A DNA stretch of 64,000 bases from Mesorhizobium plurifarium (lineage in GTDB: Bacteria > Pseudomonadota > Alphaproteobacteria > Rhizobiales > Rhizobiaceae), in contig CCNB01000043.1 in assembly GCA_000824785.1 (NCBI GenBank), positions 551,867 to 615,866 on the forward strand. Reading direction: 5' to 3'. Positions 34,400 through 43,451 of this stretch are shown piece by piece. The position numbers and the translations under genes are program-made. A model generated the notes under the pieces. It was not told the origin of the DNA, did no database searches, and saw nothing but the letters and a program-made list of their open reading frames with translations. Each line of letters starts with the position of its first letter. Position 1 is the first letter of the stretch.

Positions 34400-34999
34400 T
34401 CAGCCAGCCTCATCGACATCATCGACATTCGGCAATTCGAGCGCTGAACGCAGCAAGCCGCGATCCCGTCGGTAGAGGGTAGAATATGTCACCGGCTCCA
34501 ACAAATCGGCGCCAGGTTGGAAATCCGCGATGCGCTTGTTGAAGGGTGTCGCCCCGCAGCCAGGAACCAGACAATCCCGATTTCCCTTCGGGCAGCGGTT
34601 GAAGGTGCAAAGCCGGCCAAGATAGCGGTCGCTACCGGGCTCGAACAGAAAAACGTCGAGCTGATGGTCGGCGACACTGATGCCAAGCCCGGCCTCGAAT
34701 GCCTGCCGCAGCGCCGCGGCGCCCTTGCGGCGCAACTCGCCAAGCCTGTGTTGCGAACTGATCCAAAGGGCCAGGTCGAGATCGCCACATTCGTGCCAGA
34801 CCTCTATGCCCGCGCGGCGGAACTCGCTGAACCGGGGGATCTCCTTCCAGAGCGGTTTGGCCACCGAGCCAATGACAGCGATCGCCTCGATCTCAGGGAA
34901 CGCCATCCAGGACTGCGTGACGATATCGGCCGCTTGGCGGAATTCGCGCTGGCGTCGCAGAAGGTAACGGTTCTGCTCTTCGATCTGCGCGCGCTTCAT
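34400..34999 (-). CDS. Nucleotidyltransferase-like protein with a four-cysteine cluster
   Basis: 199 residues. VIGSVAKPL (GS at 44-45) and CGDLDLALWI (D73, D75), with a possible third acidic residue at D115 (QLDVFLF), form a pol-beta-type nucleotidyltransferase signature. Cysteines at 131, 136, 143 and 148 (LCTFNRCPKGNRDCLVPGCG) may bind zinc. I do not know a named family with both. No partner gene (such as HEPN) is adjacent. The ribosome-binding site is weak. Confidence 0.65.
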   Translation of the reverse strand: MKRAQIEEQNRYLLRRQREFRQAADIVTQSWMAFPEIEAIAVIGSVAKPLWKEIPRFSEFRRAGIEVWHECGDLDLALWISSQHRLGELRRKGAAALRQAFEAGLGISVADHQLDVFLFEPGSDRYLGRLCTFNRCPKGNRDCLVPGCGATPFNKRIADFQPGADLLEPVTYSTLYRRDRGLLRSALELPNVDDVDEAG

Positions 35000-35081
35000 G
35001 GTTCACGGAGGCAGCTTCATCAAACTGCGTTTGCGACCATCGGAGACTGAGTTCGGCAAGCGGTCAAGAGTGCGACTATCC

Positions 35082-36266
35082 TCACTCAAACAACGCCGGC
35101 GTCCACGCCCCTCCCGCCGCGTTCGACTCCACCGCCGCCGCGACGAACTTCACGCCACGCGCGCCATCGACCACGTCGGGCACCTGGGCCACCCGCGACG
35201 CATCCACGCTGCCCCCGGAACGATGCGCGCGGATGATATCGGCGGCGTCACGGTAGAAATTGGCGAAGGCCTCGATATAGCCTTCCGGGTGGGCGGCCGG
35301 CATGCGCGAGACGCGCCGCGCTTCCGCGGTCGAGCCATGGCCGCCGCGCACCAGCGTGCGCGTTTCCTCGCCATAGGGCGAGAAGCGCAGTTCCTCGGGC
35401 CGTGATCCTGACCATTCGAGCCCGGCCTTCTCGCCATAGATGCGCACCGAGAGATCGTTGTAATGGCCGGGCGAGGTCTGGCTGGCGAGAATCGTGCCGC
35501 GCGCGCCGCCTGCCCAGCGCACGAGCACATGCGCGTTGTCGTCGAGGCGACGACCGGGAACGGCGGTGAACAGATCGGCGGAAACCGCCTCGGCCTCGAA
35601 GCCGGAGACGAAGCTCGCCAGGTTGAAGGCGTGCACGCCGATATCGGCGAGCACCGCCGACTGCCCGGCGCGCGCCGGATCGGTGCGCCATTCCGCCTGC
35701 TTCTGGCCCTCGGCGTCGATCGGCTTGGTCAGCCAGTCCTGGATATAGGCGCCGTGCACCGACACGATGCGGCCGAGCTCGCCCGCCGCCACCATTTCGC
35801 GCGCCTGGCGGACCATGGCGTAGCCGGTGTTGTTGAGCGTGACGACGAAACGGCGCTGCTTCGCTCGCGTCAGCGCCACCAGCGCTTCAGCCTCCTCAAG
35901 CGTCGTCGACAGCGGCTTGTCGCAGATGACGTCGATGCCGGCCTCGAGGAAGGCGGTCGCGATCGGCGCGTGCAGGTGGTTGGGCGTGACGATGACCACC
36001 GCCTCGATGCCATCGGCCCGCGCTGCTTCGGCCTTCGCCATGGCGCGATAATCGGCATAGCTGCGCTCGGGCGCGATGCCGATCTCCGCGGCGGAGGCCG
36101 CGGCGTTCTCCGGATCCGAGGACAATGCGCCCGCGACCAGCGCGATCTGGTCGTCGAGCCGCATGGCGAGGCGATGCACGGCGCCGATGAAGGCATTGCG
36201 GCCGCCTCCGACCATGCCGACCCGGAGACGTTGACGCGACGTACCATCGGCGGTTGCATAGACCAT
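35082..36266 (-). CDS. Gfo/Idh/MocA family oxidoreductase
   Basis: 394 residues. The NAD(P)-binding Rossmann start is VGMVGGGRNAFIGAVHRLAM. The family's EKP catalytic motif appears as CDKPLSTTLEEAEALV. A later histidine in ADIGVHAFNLASFVSG is the usual catalytic one. The substrate is likely a sugar or cyclitol. The ATG at 36266 is the best start by homology, although the GGGAG site is about 15 bases away. It is divergent from the RpiR regulator gene. Confidence 0.85.
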   Translation of the reverse strand: MVYATADGTSRQRLRVGMVGGGRNAFIGAVHRLAMRLDDQIALVAGALSSDPENAAASAAEIGIAPERSYADYRAMAKAEAARADGIEAVVIVTPNHLHAPIATAFLEAGIDVICDKPLSTTLEEAEALVALTRAKQRRFVVTLNNTGYAMVRQAREMVAAGELGRIVSVHGAYIQDWLTKPIDAEGQKQAEWRTDPARAGQSAVLADIGVHAFNLASFVSGFEAEAVSADLFTAVPGRRLDDNAHVLVRWAGGARGTILASQTSPGHYNDLSVRIYGEKAGLEWSGSRPEELRFSPYGEETRTLVRGGHGSTAEARRVSRMPAAHPEGYIEAFANFYRDAADIIRAHRSGGSVDASRVAQVPDVVDGARGVKFVAAAVESNAAGGAWTPALFE

Positions 36267-36343
36267 GATTGCGATTATTCTCCCAGATTCGACATGCCGG
36301 CCGGTGCGGATACATGACCGGCGGTGGTTGTTTTCGAATGATA

Positions 36344-36369
36344 TTTCTATTTTTCGTTTTGTAAAACGA
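36344..36369. promoter_or_regulatory. Candidate RpiR operators between the dehydrogenase and regulator genes
   Basis: TTTCTATTTTTC (36344-36355) recurs, with one extra T and inverted, in front of the SDR gene at 37416-37428. The adjoining TCGTTTT-GT-AAAACGA (36354-36369) is a 7-bp-arm palindrome. Confidence 0.4.
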
Positions 36370-36476
36370 TTGTGCCGCGTTAGCTTTTTACCCTCGGTCC
36401 AGGCGATGGGCCGCATCCGGGTGGGCATGGATCGGATGATGCATCCGATGGTTGGGGTCACGATGAGGCATATCCT

Positions 36477-37376
36477 ATGAGCGGGCGCAGCAAGGCGGCC
36501 GACGAGCCGTCTGCGCACAGTCTGGAGACGGCGGCGAGAAAGCGGAGCCGATCACTGGCAGCACTTGGCTACACCAAACCACAAACCTATGAAGAGCTGC
36601 GGGCAGTGCTTTCGTCAGGCACCGTGCATTTCCCGAAACGGCTTCGCCAGGTGGCGATCTTCCTCTGGCAGCATCCGAGCGAGGTGGCGCTTGGCACGAT
36701 CGCGCAGGTGGCGGACCAGGCCGGCGTGCAGCCCTCGACCCTGGTGCGCTTCGCGCAGATTTTCGGCTATTCGGGCTTTTCCGATTTCCAGCTCCTCTTC
36801 AAGGACCGCATGAAGGGCTCCTGGCCGGATACGCAAGGCAGCCAGGAAAAGCCCGCGGAGCCGAATGCAAACCTGCATTTCCTCAACGGCATGGTCGGCG
36901 CCTGCCAGGCCTCGCTCGGCCGCATCGGCAATGATTTCGATAGCGCCGCTTTCGAGACGATGATCGATCACCTGGCGGCGGCCGAACTGATCTATGTCAT
37001 CGGCAGCAAGCGCGCCTTCCCCGTCACCACCTATCTGTCGCTGACGCTCTCGCAGCAAGGCGTACGCAACGTGCTGGTCGACAATGTCGGCTCGACCGCG
37101 CTCGACCAGGTCGGCTGCATCACGCCGCGCGACGCGGTGCTCGCCGTCTCTTTCAGTCCCTACAATTCGATCACGCCCGACCTCGTCGCCGTCGCGCATG
37201 AGCGCAAGGCGCGCATCCTCACCATCACCGACAGCACCTTCTCGCCGCTGGCAAAGCTCTCCGACACCTGGCTGGAAGTGGTCGAGCAGGACTTCGGCGG
37301 TTTCCGCTCGCTCGCCGCCTCGCTTGCCGTCGGCATGGCCTTGGTCCACGGCGTCGTCGCGCGCCGGACAGGCTGA
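36477..37376 (+). CDS. MurR/RpiR family transcriptional regulator
   Basis: 299 residues. The N-terminal HTH (LGTIAQVADQAGVQPSTLVR) is followed by a C-terminal SIS domain (LIYVIGSKRAFPVTTYLSLT) that should bind a phosphosugar effector. It lies between the divergent Gfo/Idh/MocA gene and the SDR operon, so it probably controls both. Confidence 0.9.
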   Translation: MSGRSKAADEPSAHSLETAARKRSRSLAALGYTKPQTYEELRAVLSSGTVHFPKRLRQVAIFLWQHPSEVALGTIAQVADQAGVQPSTLVRFAQIFGYSGFSDFQLLFKDRMKGSWPDTQGSQEKPAEPNANLHFLNGMVGACQASLGRIGNDFDSAAFETMIDHLAAAELIYVIGSKRAFPVTTYLSLTLSQQGVRNVLVDNVGSTALDQVGCITPRDAVLAVSFSPYNSITPDLVAVAHERKARILTITDSTFSPLAKLSDTWLEVVEQDFGGFRSLAASLAVGMALVHGVVARRTG

Positions 37377-37415
37377 CCGGCGCGGTTGACTAAAGAGAAC
37401 TATCGTTCCATATTT

Positions 37416-37428
37416 GAAAAAATAGAAA
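37416..37428. promoter_or_regulatory. Candidate RpiR operator before the SDR operon
   Basis: GAAAAAATAGAAA is the inverted form of the TTTCTATTTTTC sequence at 36344, with one extra T. It lies 20-32 bases upstream of the SDR start, close enough to block transcription or translation start. Confidence 0.4.
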
Positions 37429-37447
37429 CTTTATTCCGGGAGGAGGA

Positions 37448-38230
37448 ATGGAGGTTCGTCTCGACGGCAAGGTGGTGCTGGTCACCGGCGCGACGCAAGG
37501 CATCGGCCGGGCGATCGCCGAGATTGCCGCGCGTTCCGGCGCTGCCGGATTGCTGATCACTGGGCGAGACCAGAAGCGCGGCGACGCGGTGGCCGCCGAG
37601 CTTGCGGCCATGGGCACTCCTGCCGCCTTCGCTGCCGCCGATCTCGGCGATCCCGAAGCTCCGGCGCGGTTGGCAAAGACCTGCATCGAACGCTTCGGCC
37701 GCATCGACGGCCTGGTCAACGCCGCCGGCCTGACCGACCGCGCTTCCTTCGCCGATGCAACGCTCGACGACTGGTCGTCGCTGTTTGCCGTCAACGCCCG
37801 CGCGCCGTTCTTCCTGATGCAGGCGACGATCGCCGATATGAGGAAACGCGGTCAGGGCGGCTCGATCGTCAACATCCTGTCGATCAACGCGCATTGCGGC
37901 TCGCCGGAGCTGGCCGTCTATTCCGCCACCAAGGGCGCGCTGGCGACGCTGACCAAGAACGCCGCCAATGCCCACCGCTTCGACCGCATCCGCGTCAACG
38001 GCATCAATGTCGGCTGGACCGACACGCCGGCCGAACGCGTCATGCAGGCCGAGACGCTCGGCCAGGGTCCGGGCTGGCTCGACGCGGCCAATGCGACGCA
38101 ACCCTTCGGCCGCCTGTTCTCCGTGACCGACATTGCCAACTTCGCCGTCTTCCTGCTTTCCGACGCGGCCGGCCCGATGACCGGCGCGCTGGTCGACCAG
38201 GAGCAATGGGTGATCGGAGCCAACCGGTGA
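37448..38230 (+). CDS. SDR family dehydrogenase
   Basis: 260 residues, classical short-chain dehydrogenase. Cofactor motif TGATQGIGRAIAEIA, NAAG motif in LVNAAGLTDRA, catalytic serine in NILSINAH and YSATK (Y and K). The likely substrate is a polyol or sugar acid. It opens an operon that runs to the end of the ribose-type importer. GGGAGGAGG precedes the ATG. Confidence 0.9.
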   Translation: MEVRLDGKVVLVTGATQGIGRAIAEIAARSGAAGLLITGRDQKRGDAVAAELAAMGTPAAFAAADLGDPEAPARLAKTCIERFGRIDGLVNAAGLTDRASFADATLDDWSSLFAVNARAPFFLMQATIADMRKRGQGGSIVNILSINAHCGSPELAVYSATKGALATLTKNAANAHRFDRIRVNGINVGWTDTPAERVMQAETLGQGPGWLDAANATQPFGRLFSVTDIANFAVFLLSDAAGPMTGALVDQEQWVIGANR

Positions 38231-39753
38231 GCGCCGAGACCCTCAGCCCTGCCCTGCTCGATCGCTTGCCGTCCGAAGTCCGCAGACCGGCTTACGATCG
38301 CGCGGCACTCAAGCCGGGAATCGCCCATATCGGCGTCGGCGCCTTCCACCGTTGCCACCAGGCCGAATACGCCGACGACGTCCTGGCGAAGGATTTCGGC
38401 CGCTGGGGGCTGGTCGGCATCAACATACGCCCGCCTTTGCTGGCCGACACGCTGGGGCGCCAAGGTGGCCTTTACACACGGTTGATCCGTCAGAACGATG
38501 AGGTGGAAGCGCGCATCATCGGCAGCATCGTGCGCGTCGTCGACAGCCAGGACAGTGCCGAGCCGGCGCTGGAGGTACTCGCCTCACCCGACATCGAAGT
38601 CGTCACCATGACGGTGACGGAAAAAGGTTATTGCCACATCCCCTCGAGCGGCGCGCTCGACCTGGACCATCCCGATATCACCCACGACCTCACCAATCCC
38701 GAGGCGCCGCGCAGCGTGCCCGGAATCCTGGCACGGGCGCTGGAACGGCGCATGGCCTCCCATGGCCGGCCGGTGACGCTGCTCTCCTGCGACAACATCC
38801 CGACCAACGGCATCATCCTCGGCAATGTCGTGCGGACATTCGCGGAGCGGCGCGGCAGGCGGCTGGCGGACTGGATCGAGGCCAATGTCGGCTTCCCCTC
38901 GGCCATGGTCGATCGCATCGCGCCGGCGACGACCGAGGCCGATATCGATACGGTCGAGCAGCGCTTCGGCTACCGCGACGCCGCCGTGGTGGTAGGCGAG
39001 CGCTTCCGCCAATGGGTGATCGAGAACCGCTTCGCCGGCCGGGTGCCACGCTGGGACCGCGTCGGCGCGACCTTCGTCGACGACGTCACCCCGTTCGAGC
39101 ACCTCAAGATGCGGGTGCTGAACGGCGCCCAGACGACGCTCAGCTATCTCGGCGTTCTGGGCGGCTTCGAGCACACGTTCGAAACGATCGCCGACCCGCT
39201 TCTGGCAAGCTTCGTCCGGCGCATGCTGACCGAGGAGACGCTGCCGACGCTGATGCCGGTGCCCGGCATCGCGCCGGCGGCCTATATCGAGCAGAGCCTG
39301 TCGCGCCTCACCAACACCGCGATCCGCCACCGCAACCACCAGATCGCCACCGACGGCTCGCAGAAGATCGTGCAGCGCCTGCTCAACCCGATTCGCGACC
39401 GCCTGGCGAGAGGCGAGAGCATCGCGCTTCTCTCGGTGCCGGTCGCCGGCTGGATGGCCTATCTGATCAAAGCTTCCGCGCGCTTCGGCCGCGCCTGGCA
39501 GGTATCCGACCCCTTTGCCGAGAAAGTCGCGGCGATCGCCGATCGCATCGGCTCGAACAGCAACGCGCTTGTCGATTCGATCCTTGCGATCGACGCCATC
39601 TTCGATCCGCAACTGGCCGCGAACGCAACATTCCGCGCGCATGTCGTCGCCGACCTCGACGGGCTGCTCTCGAATGATCCGATGGGCTTTGTCAGACAAG
39701 TCTGTACTGGGCCAACAGATGCGCGGTTGAAGCCGCCGGCTCGATCTGCATAG
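38227..39753 (+). CDS. Mannitol dehydrogenase / fructuronate reductase family enzyme
   Basis: 508-residue polyol-specific long-chain dehydrogenase, oxidising a polyol or reducing a ketouronate with NAD(H). The N-terminal nucleotide-binding part carries HIGVGAFHRCHQAEY. The catalytic motif K-x4-N-x2-H is K294-N299-Q302 here (KMRVLNGAQTT), so the usual histidine is glutamine. Start is a GTG at 38227 inside the SDR stop (GTGA). Confidence 0.87.
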   Translation: MSAETLSPALLDRLPSEVRRPAYDRAALKPGIAHIGVGAFHRCHQAEYADDVLAKDFGRWGLVGINIRPPLLADTLGRQGGLYTRLIRQNDEVEARIIGSIVRVVDSQDSAEPALEVLASPDIEVVTMTVTEKGYCHIPSSGALDLDHPDITHDLTNPEAPRSVPGILARALERRMASHGRPVTLLSCDNIPTNGIILGNVVRTFAERRGRRLADWIEANVGFPSAMVDRIAPATTEADIDTVEQRFGYRDAAVVVGERFRQWVIENRFAGRVPRWDRVGATFVDDVTPFEHLKMRVLNGAQTTLSYLGVLGGFEHTFETIADPLLASFVRRMLTEETLPTLMPVPGIAPAAYIEQSLSRLTNTAIRHRNHQIATDGSQKIVQRLLNPIRDRLARGESIALLSVPVAGWMAYLIKASARFGRAWQVSDPFAEKVAAIADRIGSNSNALVDSILAIDAIFDPQLAANATFRAHVVADLDGLLSNDPMGFVRQVCTGPTDARLKPPARSA

Positions 39754-39772
39754 TTAGCTATTGGGAGGCATC

Positions 39773-40684
39773 ATGAAACTTGGACTGCTGACAGCACCGT
39801 TTCCGGATACGCCGCTCGGCGAGGTCGCCGATTGGGCGCGCTCGGCCGGCTTCGAGGCGCTGGAAATCGCCTGCTGGCCGAAGACTTCCGGCGCCAGCCG
39901 CCGCTATGCCGGCACCAGCCATATCGACGTCGATATCCCTGCGGCGCAGGCGAAGGACATCGCCGCCGAGCTTGCCGGCAAGGGTCTGGCCGTCTCCGGC
40001 CTCGGCTTTTATCCCAATCCGCTCCATCCCGACCAGGCGCATCGCGAGGCTGTGATCGATCACCTGAAGAAGGTGATCGTACTGGCGAGCCGCATGGGGG
40101 TCTCGCTGGTCAACACCTTCTGCGGCGGCGACGCCTCGAAAAATGTCGACGCCAATTGGGAAGACGCGAAAAAAATCTGGCCGGCGATCATCGCCCATGC
40201 CCGGGAGCATGGCGTGAAGCTCGCCTTCGAGAACTGCCCGATGATCTTCAGCTATGACGAGTGGCCAGGCGGGCACAACATCGCCTACTCGCCTTACGTC
40301 TGGCGCCGCATCCTCGAAGCCTGGGGCGGCGATGTCGGCATGAATTTCGACCCCTCGCATCTCGTCTGGCAGATGATCGACAAGGAGCGCTTCATCCGCG
40401 AGTTCGGCGCAAACATGCTGCATGTGCATGCCAAGGACCTGATGATTGATCATGATGGTTTGTACGAGCGCGGAATCCTTTCCGCTGGCATAGGCTGGCA
40501 GGTGCCGCGCATGCCGGGACTTGGGGACATCGATTGGAGCAGGATTTTTTCGGGTCTCTACCGGGCCGGTTACGACGGGCCCGTCATCATCGAGCATGAG
40601 GACCGGCGCTTCGAGGGGACGGACGAAAAGGTCAAGCGCGGCTTCCTGCTGGCCCGCGACGTGCTACGCCCCTTCATCAAATGA
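39773..40684 (+). CDS. Sugar phosphate isomerase/epimerase (TIM barrel)
   Basis: 303 residues of the AP-endonuclease-2-like TIM-barrel family. Metal-ligand stretches are LAFENCPM, MNFDPSHLVWQ, HVHAKDL and VIIEHED. GGGAGG lies just before the ATG at 39773. It would interconvert the keto-sugar made by the dehydrogenases of the operon. Substrate not determined. Confidence 0.88.
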   Translation: MKLGLLTAPFPDTPLGEVADWARSAGFEALEIACWPKTSGASRRYAGTSHIDVDIPAAQAKDIAAELAGKGLAVSGLGFYPNPLHPDQAHREAVIDHLKKVIVLASRMGVSLVNTFCGGDASKNVDANWEDAKKIWPAIIAHAREHGVKLAFENCPMIFSYDEWPGGHNIAYSPYVWRRILEAWGGDVGMNFDPSHLVWQMIDKERFIREFGANMLHVHAKDLMIDHDGLYERGILSAGIGWQVPRMPGLGDIDWSRIFSGLYRAGYDGPVIIEHEDRRFEGTDEKVKRGFLLARDVLRPFIK

Positions 40685-40773
40685 CGAAAGCTTGGCTCCG
40701 ATCGCTTCGGCGCCCAGGAACTAAACTGAAAAATCGAACTGAACTGAAAAGATCAATGTGGAGGAATACTGAC

Positions 40774-41805
40774 ATGAAAAGACATCTGACCGCCTCGCTG
40801 CTTGCCGGCGCCGCCCTGCTTGCCACGGTGGGCGTCTCGGCCGCCGCCGGCAAGTACACGATCGGCATTTCCAACACCGTGCAGGGCAATGGCTGGCGCG
40901 AGGAAATGATCTGCGCGATGAAGGCGCAGGCGCTCGCTTCCGGCGAGGTGGCGAAGCTCAACATCGCCCACCGCAACACCGACGCCGCCGGCCAGCTCGA
41001 GGACATCCGCAACCTGATCAGCGCCAAGGTCGACGCCATCGTCGTCAACCCGGCCGATCCGGCCGGCATCAAGGCTGGCCTGGAAGAAGCCACCAAGGCC
41101 GGCATCGTCGTCGTCGCCGTCGACCAGGCGGTGACGGAACCGTCCGCCTACATCATCTCCAACAACCAGGAACAATACGCCTATCTCGGCGCCAAGTGGC
41201 TGTTCCAGCAGATGGGCGGCAAGGGCGAGGTGTTCTACATGCGCGGCGCCGCCGGCGCTTCGGCCGACTCTGATCGCGACAAAGGCTTCAAGAAGGCGCT
41301 GGCCGAATTCCCCGACGTGAAGGTCGCGCAGGAAGTGTTCACCGGCTGGCAGCAGGACCAGGCCAAGCAGCAGATCCTGTCCTTCCTCGCCACCGGCACG
41401 CCGATCAACGGCATCTGGACCTCGGGCATCGACAACGTCATCGTCGACGCGCTGGTCGAGCAGCAAGCGCCGATGGTGCCTGTGGTCGGCGCCGACAATG
41501 CCGGCTTCGTCGGCCAGTTGAGCTCGGTCAAGGGCCTGGTGGGCGCTGCCGTCACCAATCCCGGTTCGATCGGCGGCGCCGGCGTGACCCTGGCGCTGCA
41601 AATCCTCGACGGCAAGAAGCCGGCGCAGCAGACCGTTCTGGTCGAGCCGCAGCTTTGGGAAAACGCCACCGACGAAGGCAAGGCCAAGCTGAAGAGCGTC
41701 GTCGACCCCTCGCTCAGCCCCGAGTGGCCGGTCTCGATCTCGATCCCGGACTGGACGACCTACACCAAGGACCAGATCGTCGCCTGCAAGGGCCCGGGCG
41801 AGTAA
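40774..41805 (+). CDS. Ribose-type ABC importer substrate-binding protein
   Basis: 343-residue periplasmic binding protein (family 4, RbsB-like). The signal peptide is MKRHLTASLLAGAALLATVG with cleavage near VSAAA. The mature part begins KYTIGISNTVQGNGWREEM. TGGAGGA precedes the ATG at 40774. A strong hairpin follows the gene. Confidence 0.92.
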   Translation: MKRHLTASLLAGAALLATVGVSAAAGKYTIGISNTVQGNGWREEMICAMKAQALASGEVAKLNIAHRNTDAAGQLEDIRNLISAKVDAIVVNPADPAGIKAGLEEATKAGIVVVAVDQAVTEPSAYIISNNQEQYAYLGAKWLFQQMGGKGEVFYMRGAAGASADSDRDKGFKKALAEFPDVKVAQEVFTGWQQDQAKQQILSFLATGTPINGIWTSGIDNVIVDALVEQQAPMVPVVGADNAGFVGQLSSVKGLVGAAVTNPGSIGGAGVTLALQILDGKKPAQQTVLVEPQLWENATDEGKAKLKSVVDPSLSPEWPVSISIPDWTTYTKDQIVACKGPGE

Positions 41806-41829
41806 GCGCCTGATCCGAACGCAAGCGTG

Positions 41830-41857
41830 AGGACGCCGGACCAAGGTCTGGCGTCCT
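41830..41857 (+). terminator. Hairpin between binding-protein and ATPase genes
   Basis: AGGACGCCGGAC and GTCTGGCGTCCT form a 12-bp stem (one G-U pair) with loop CAAG, followed by a T-containing but not pure T-run. It is probably a partial terminator or mRNA stabiliser that keeps binding-protein levels above those of the membrane complex. Confidence 0.6.
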
Positions 41858-41906
41858 TGCCATTTGATTTGGCACGCATAATTTGAGCCTTTAAATCGAG
41901 AACGCC

Positions 41907-43451
41907 TTGACCGCCAACCCTCTCCTCGACGCCACCGGCGTGGCCAAGAACTACGGCGCCGTTGCCGCGCTGCGCAACGCCTCGCTCTCGGTGCTGCCGG
42001 GCGAAGTGCATGCGCTGATGGGCGCCAACGGCGCCGGCAAGTCGACGCTGGTGAAGATCCTGACCGGGGCGATCAAGGCGGATGCCGGGCGCATCCTCAT
42101 CCGCGGCCAGCAGCTCGATGTCCGCTCGCCGGCCGCCGCCCGCCGCGCCGGCCTGCTGCCGGTCTACCAGGAACCTTCGCTGATCCCCGACCTCGACGTC
42201 CTGTCCAACCTGCGGCTGACCGGCACGCCGGTCGAGGCCTTCCGGGCTTGGGTGCGCGAGCTCGGCATTCCCGACCTCGATATTCGCGAGACCGCCCGCC
42301 ATATCCCGCTGGCCATCCTGCGCGTGCTCGACCTTGCCCGAGCGCTTGCCGTCGAACCCGACGTACTTCTGCTCGACGAGATGACCGCGGCCCTGCCGGC
42401 GAACCTTGCCGAGAAGGTCCTGGAGGTCGTGCGCCGCCAGGGCGACGCCGGCCGCTCGGTCATCTTCATCTCGCACCGTTTCGTCGAAATCTCGGCGCTC
42501 TGCGACCGCGCCACCGTTTTGCGCGACGGCTCCACGGTCGGCGTCGTCGACATCGAGCCTGGCATCGAGGAAAGAATAGTCGAGATGATGCTCGGTGCCC
42601 GCATCGAGAAGACACGCGTCACCGCGCGCGCGGCGAATGAGGTGGCGATCGCCGGCGGTGGCCGCCCGCGCCTGTCGGTTCGCAACCTGCAGCTCGGCAC
42701 CAAGCTCAACGACGTCTCCTTCGATCTCGCCAATGGCGAGGTCGCCGGCGTCTTTGCGCTCGAGGGCCAGGGCCAGGACGAGCTCTTCGCCGCCCTTGCC
42801 GGCTCGATCCGCCCGACCGGCGGCAGCATCGACGTCGACGGCGCGCCGGTGAAATTCTCGCATCCGAGCGACGCCATCCAGGCCGGCATAGCCTACGTGC
42901 CGGGCGACCGCACCGAGGCTTTGGCCATGCAGCGTTCGGTGCGCGAGAACATTGCGCTGCCCTTCAGCGCGGCGCTGCGCAAATGGGGGCCGATCCGCAT
43001 GCGCCGCGAGCAGGTGGTTGTTTCCGGCGCCATCGGCAGATTGCAGATCGACACCCGCGCCCAGGGCGAGGTGCAGCGCCTTTCCGGCGGCAACCAGCAG
43101 AAGGTGACCATCGCCCGCTGGATCGCGGCCAACGCTCGCACCATCCTTTGCTTCGACCCGACGCGCGGCATCGATGTTGGCACCAAGCAGGAGATCTACA
43201 AGCTGCTGCGCGAGCTCGCCGGCCAGGGCAAGTCGGTGCTGTTCTACACATCCGAGATGGAAGAGGTGCAGCGTGTCTGCGACCGCGTCATCGTCATCTT
43301 CGGCGGCCGCGTCGTCGATACTTTCCCGGTCGAAGAGGCCGACGAGCCGGCCTTGATGCGGGCCGCCTACGGCCTGCCGCGCGGTGCCAAGGCCGATGTC
43401 GGCATCCTTGCCGAGGTCAAACCCGGTTCCAATGCGGAGGCCGCGTCATGA
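41907..43451 (+). CDS. Ribose-type ABC importer tandem ATPase
   Basis: 514 residues, two nucleotide-binding domains. The first has Walker A GANGAGKST and Walker B VLLLDEMTA, but the LSGGQ signature is replaced (HIPLAILRVLDLARAL). The second has signature LSGGNQQKVTIARW and Walker B LCFDPTRGIDVG, lacking the glutamate after the aspartate. Such uneven degeneration is known in RbsA-like proteins. The start is a TTG at 41907. The stop overlaps the permease gene by four bases. Confidence 0.88.
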   Translation: MTANPLLDATGVAKNYGAVAALRNASLSVLPGEVHALMGANGAGKSTLVKILTGAIKADAGRILIRGQQLDVRSPAAARRAGLLPVYQEPSLIPDLDVLSNLRLTGTPVEAFRAWVRELGIPDLDIRETARHIPLAILRVLDLARALAVEPDVLLLDEMTAALPANLAEKVLEVVRRQGDAGRSVIFISHRFVEISALCDRATVLRDGSTVGVVDIEPGIEERIVEMMLGARIEKTRVTARAANEVAIAGGGRPRLSVRNLQLGTKLNDVSFDLANGEVAGVFALEGQGQDELFAALAGSIRPTGGSIDVDGAPVKFSHPSDAIQAGIAYVPGDRTEALAMQRSVRENIALPFSAALRKWGPIRMRREQVVVSGAIGRLQIDTRAQGEVQRLSGGNQQKVTIARWIAANARTILCFDPTRGIDVGTKQEIYKLLRELAGQGKSVLFYTSEMEEVQRVCDRVIVIFGGRVVDTFPVEEADEPALMRAAYGLPRGAKADVGILAEVKPGSNAEAAS

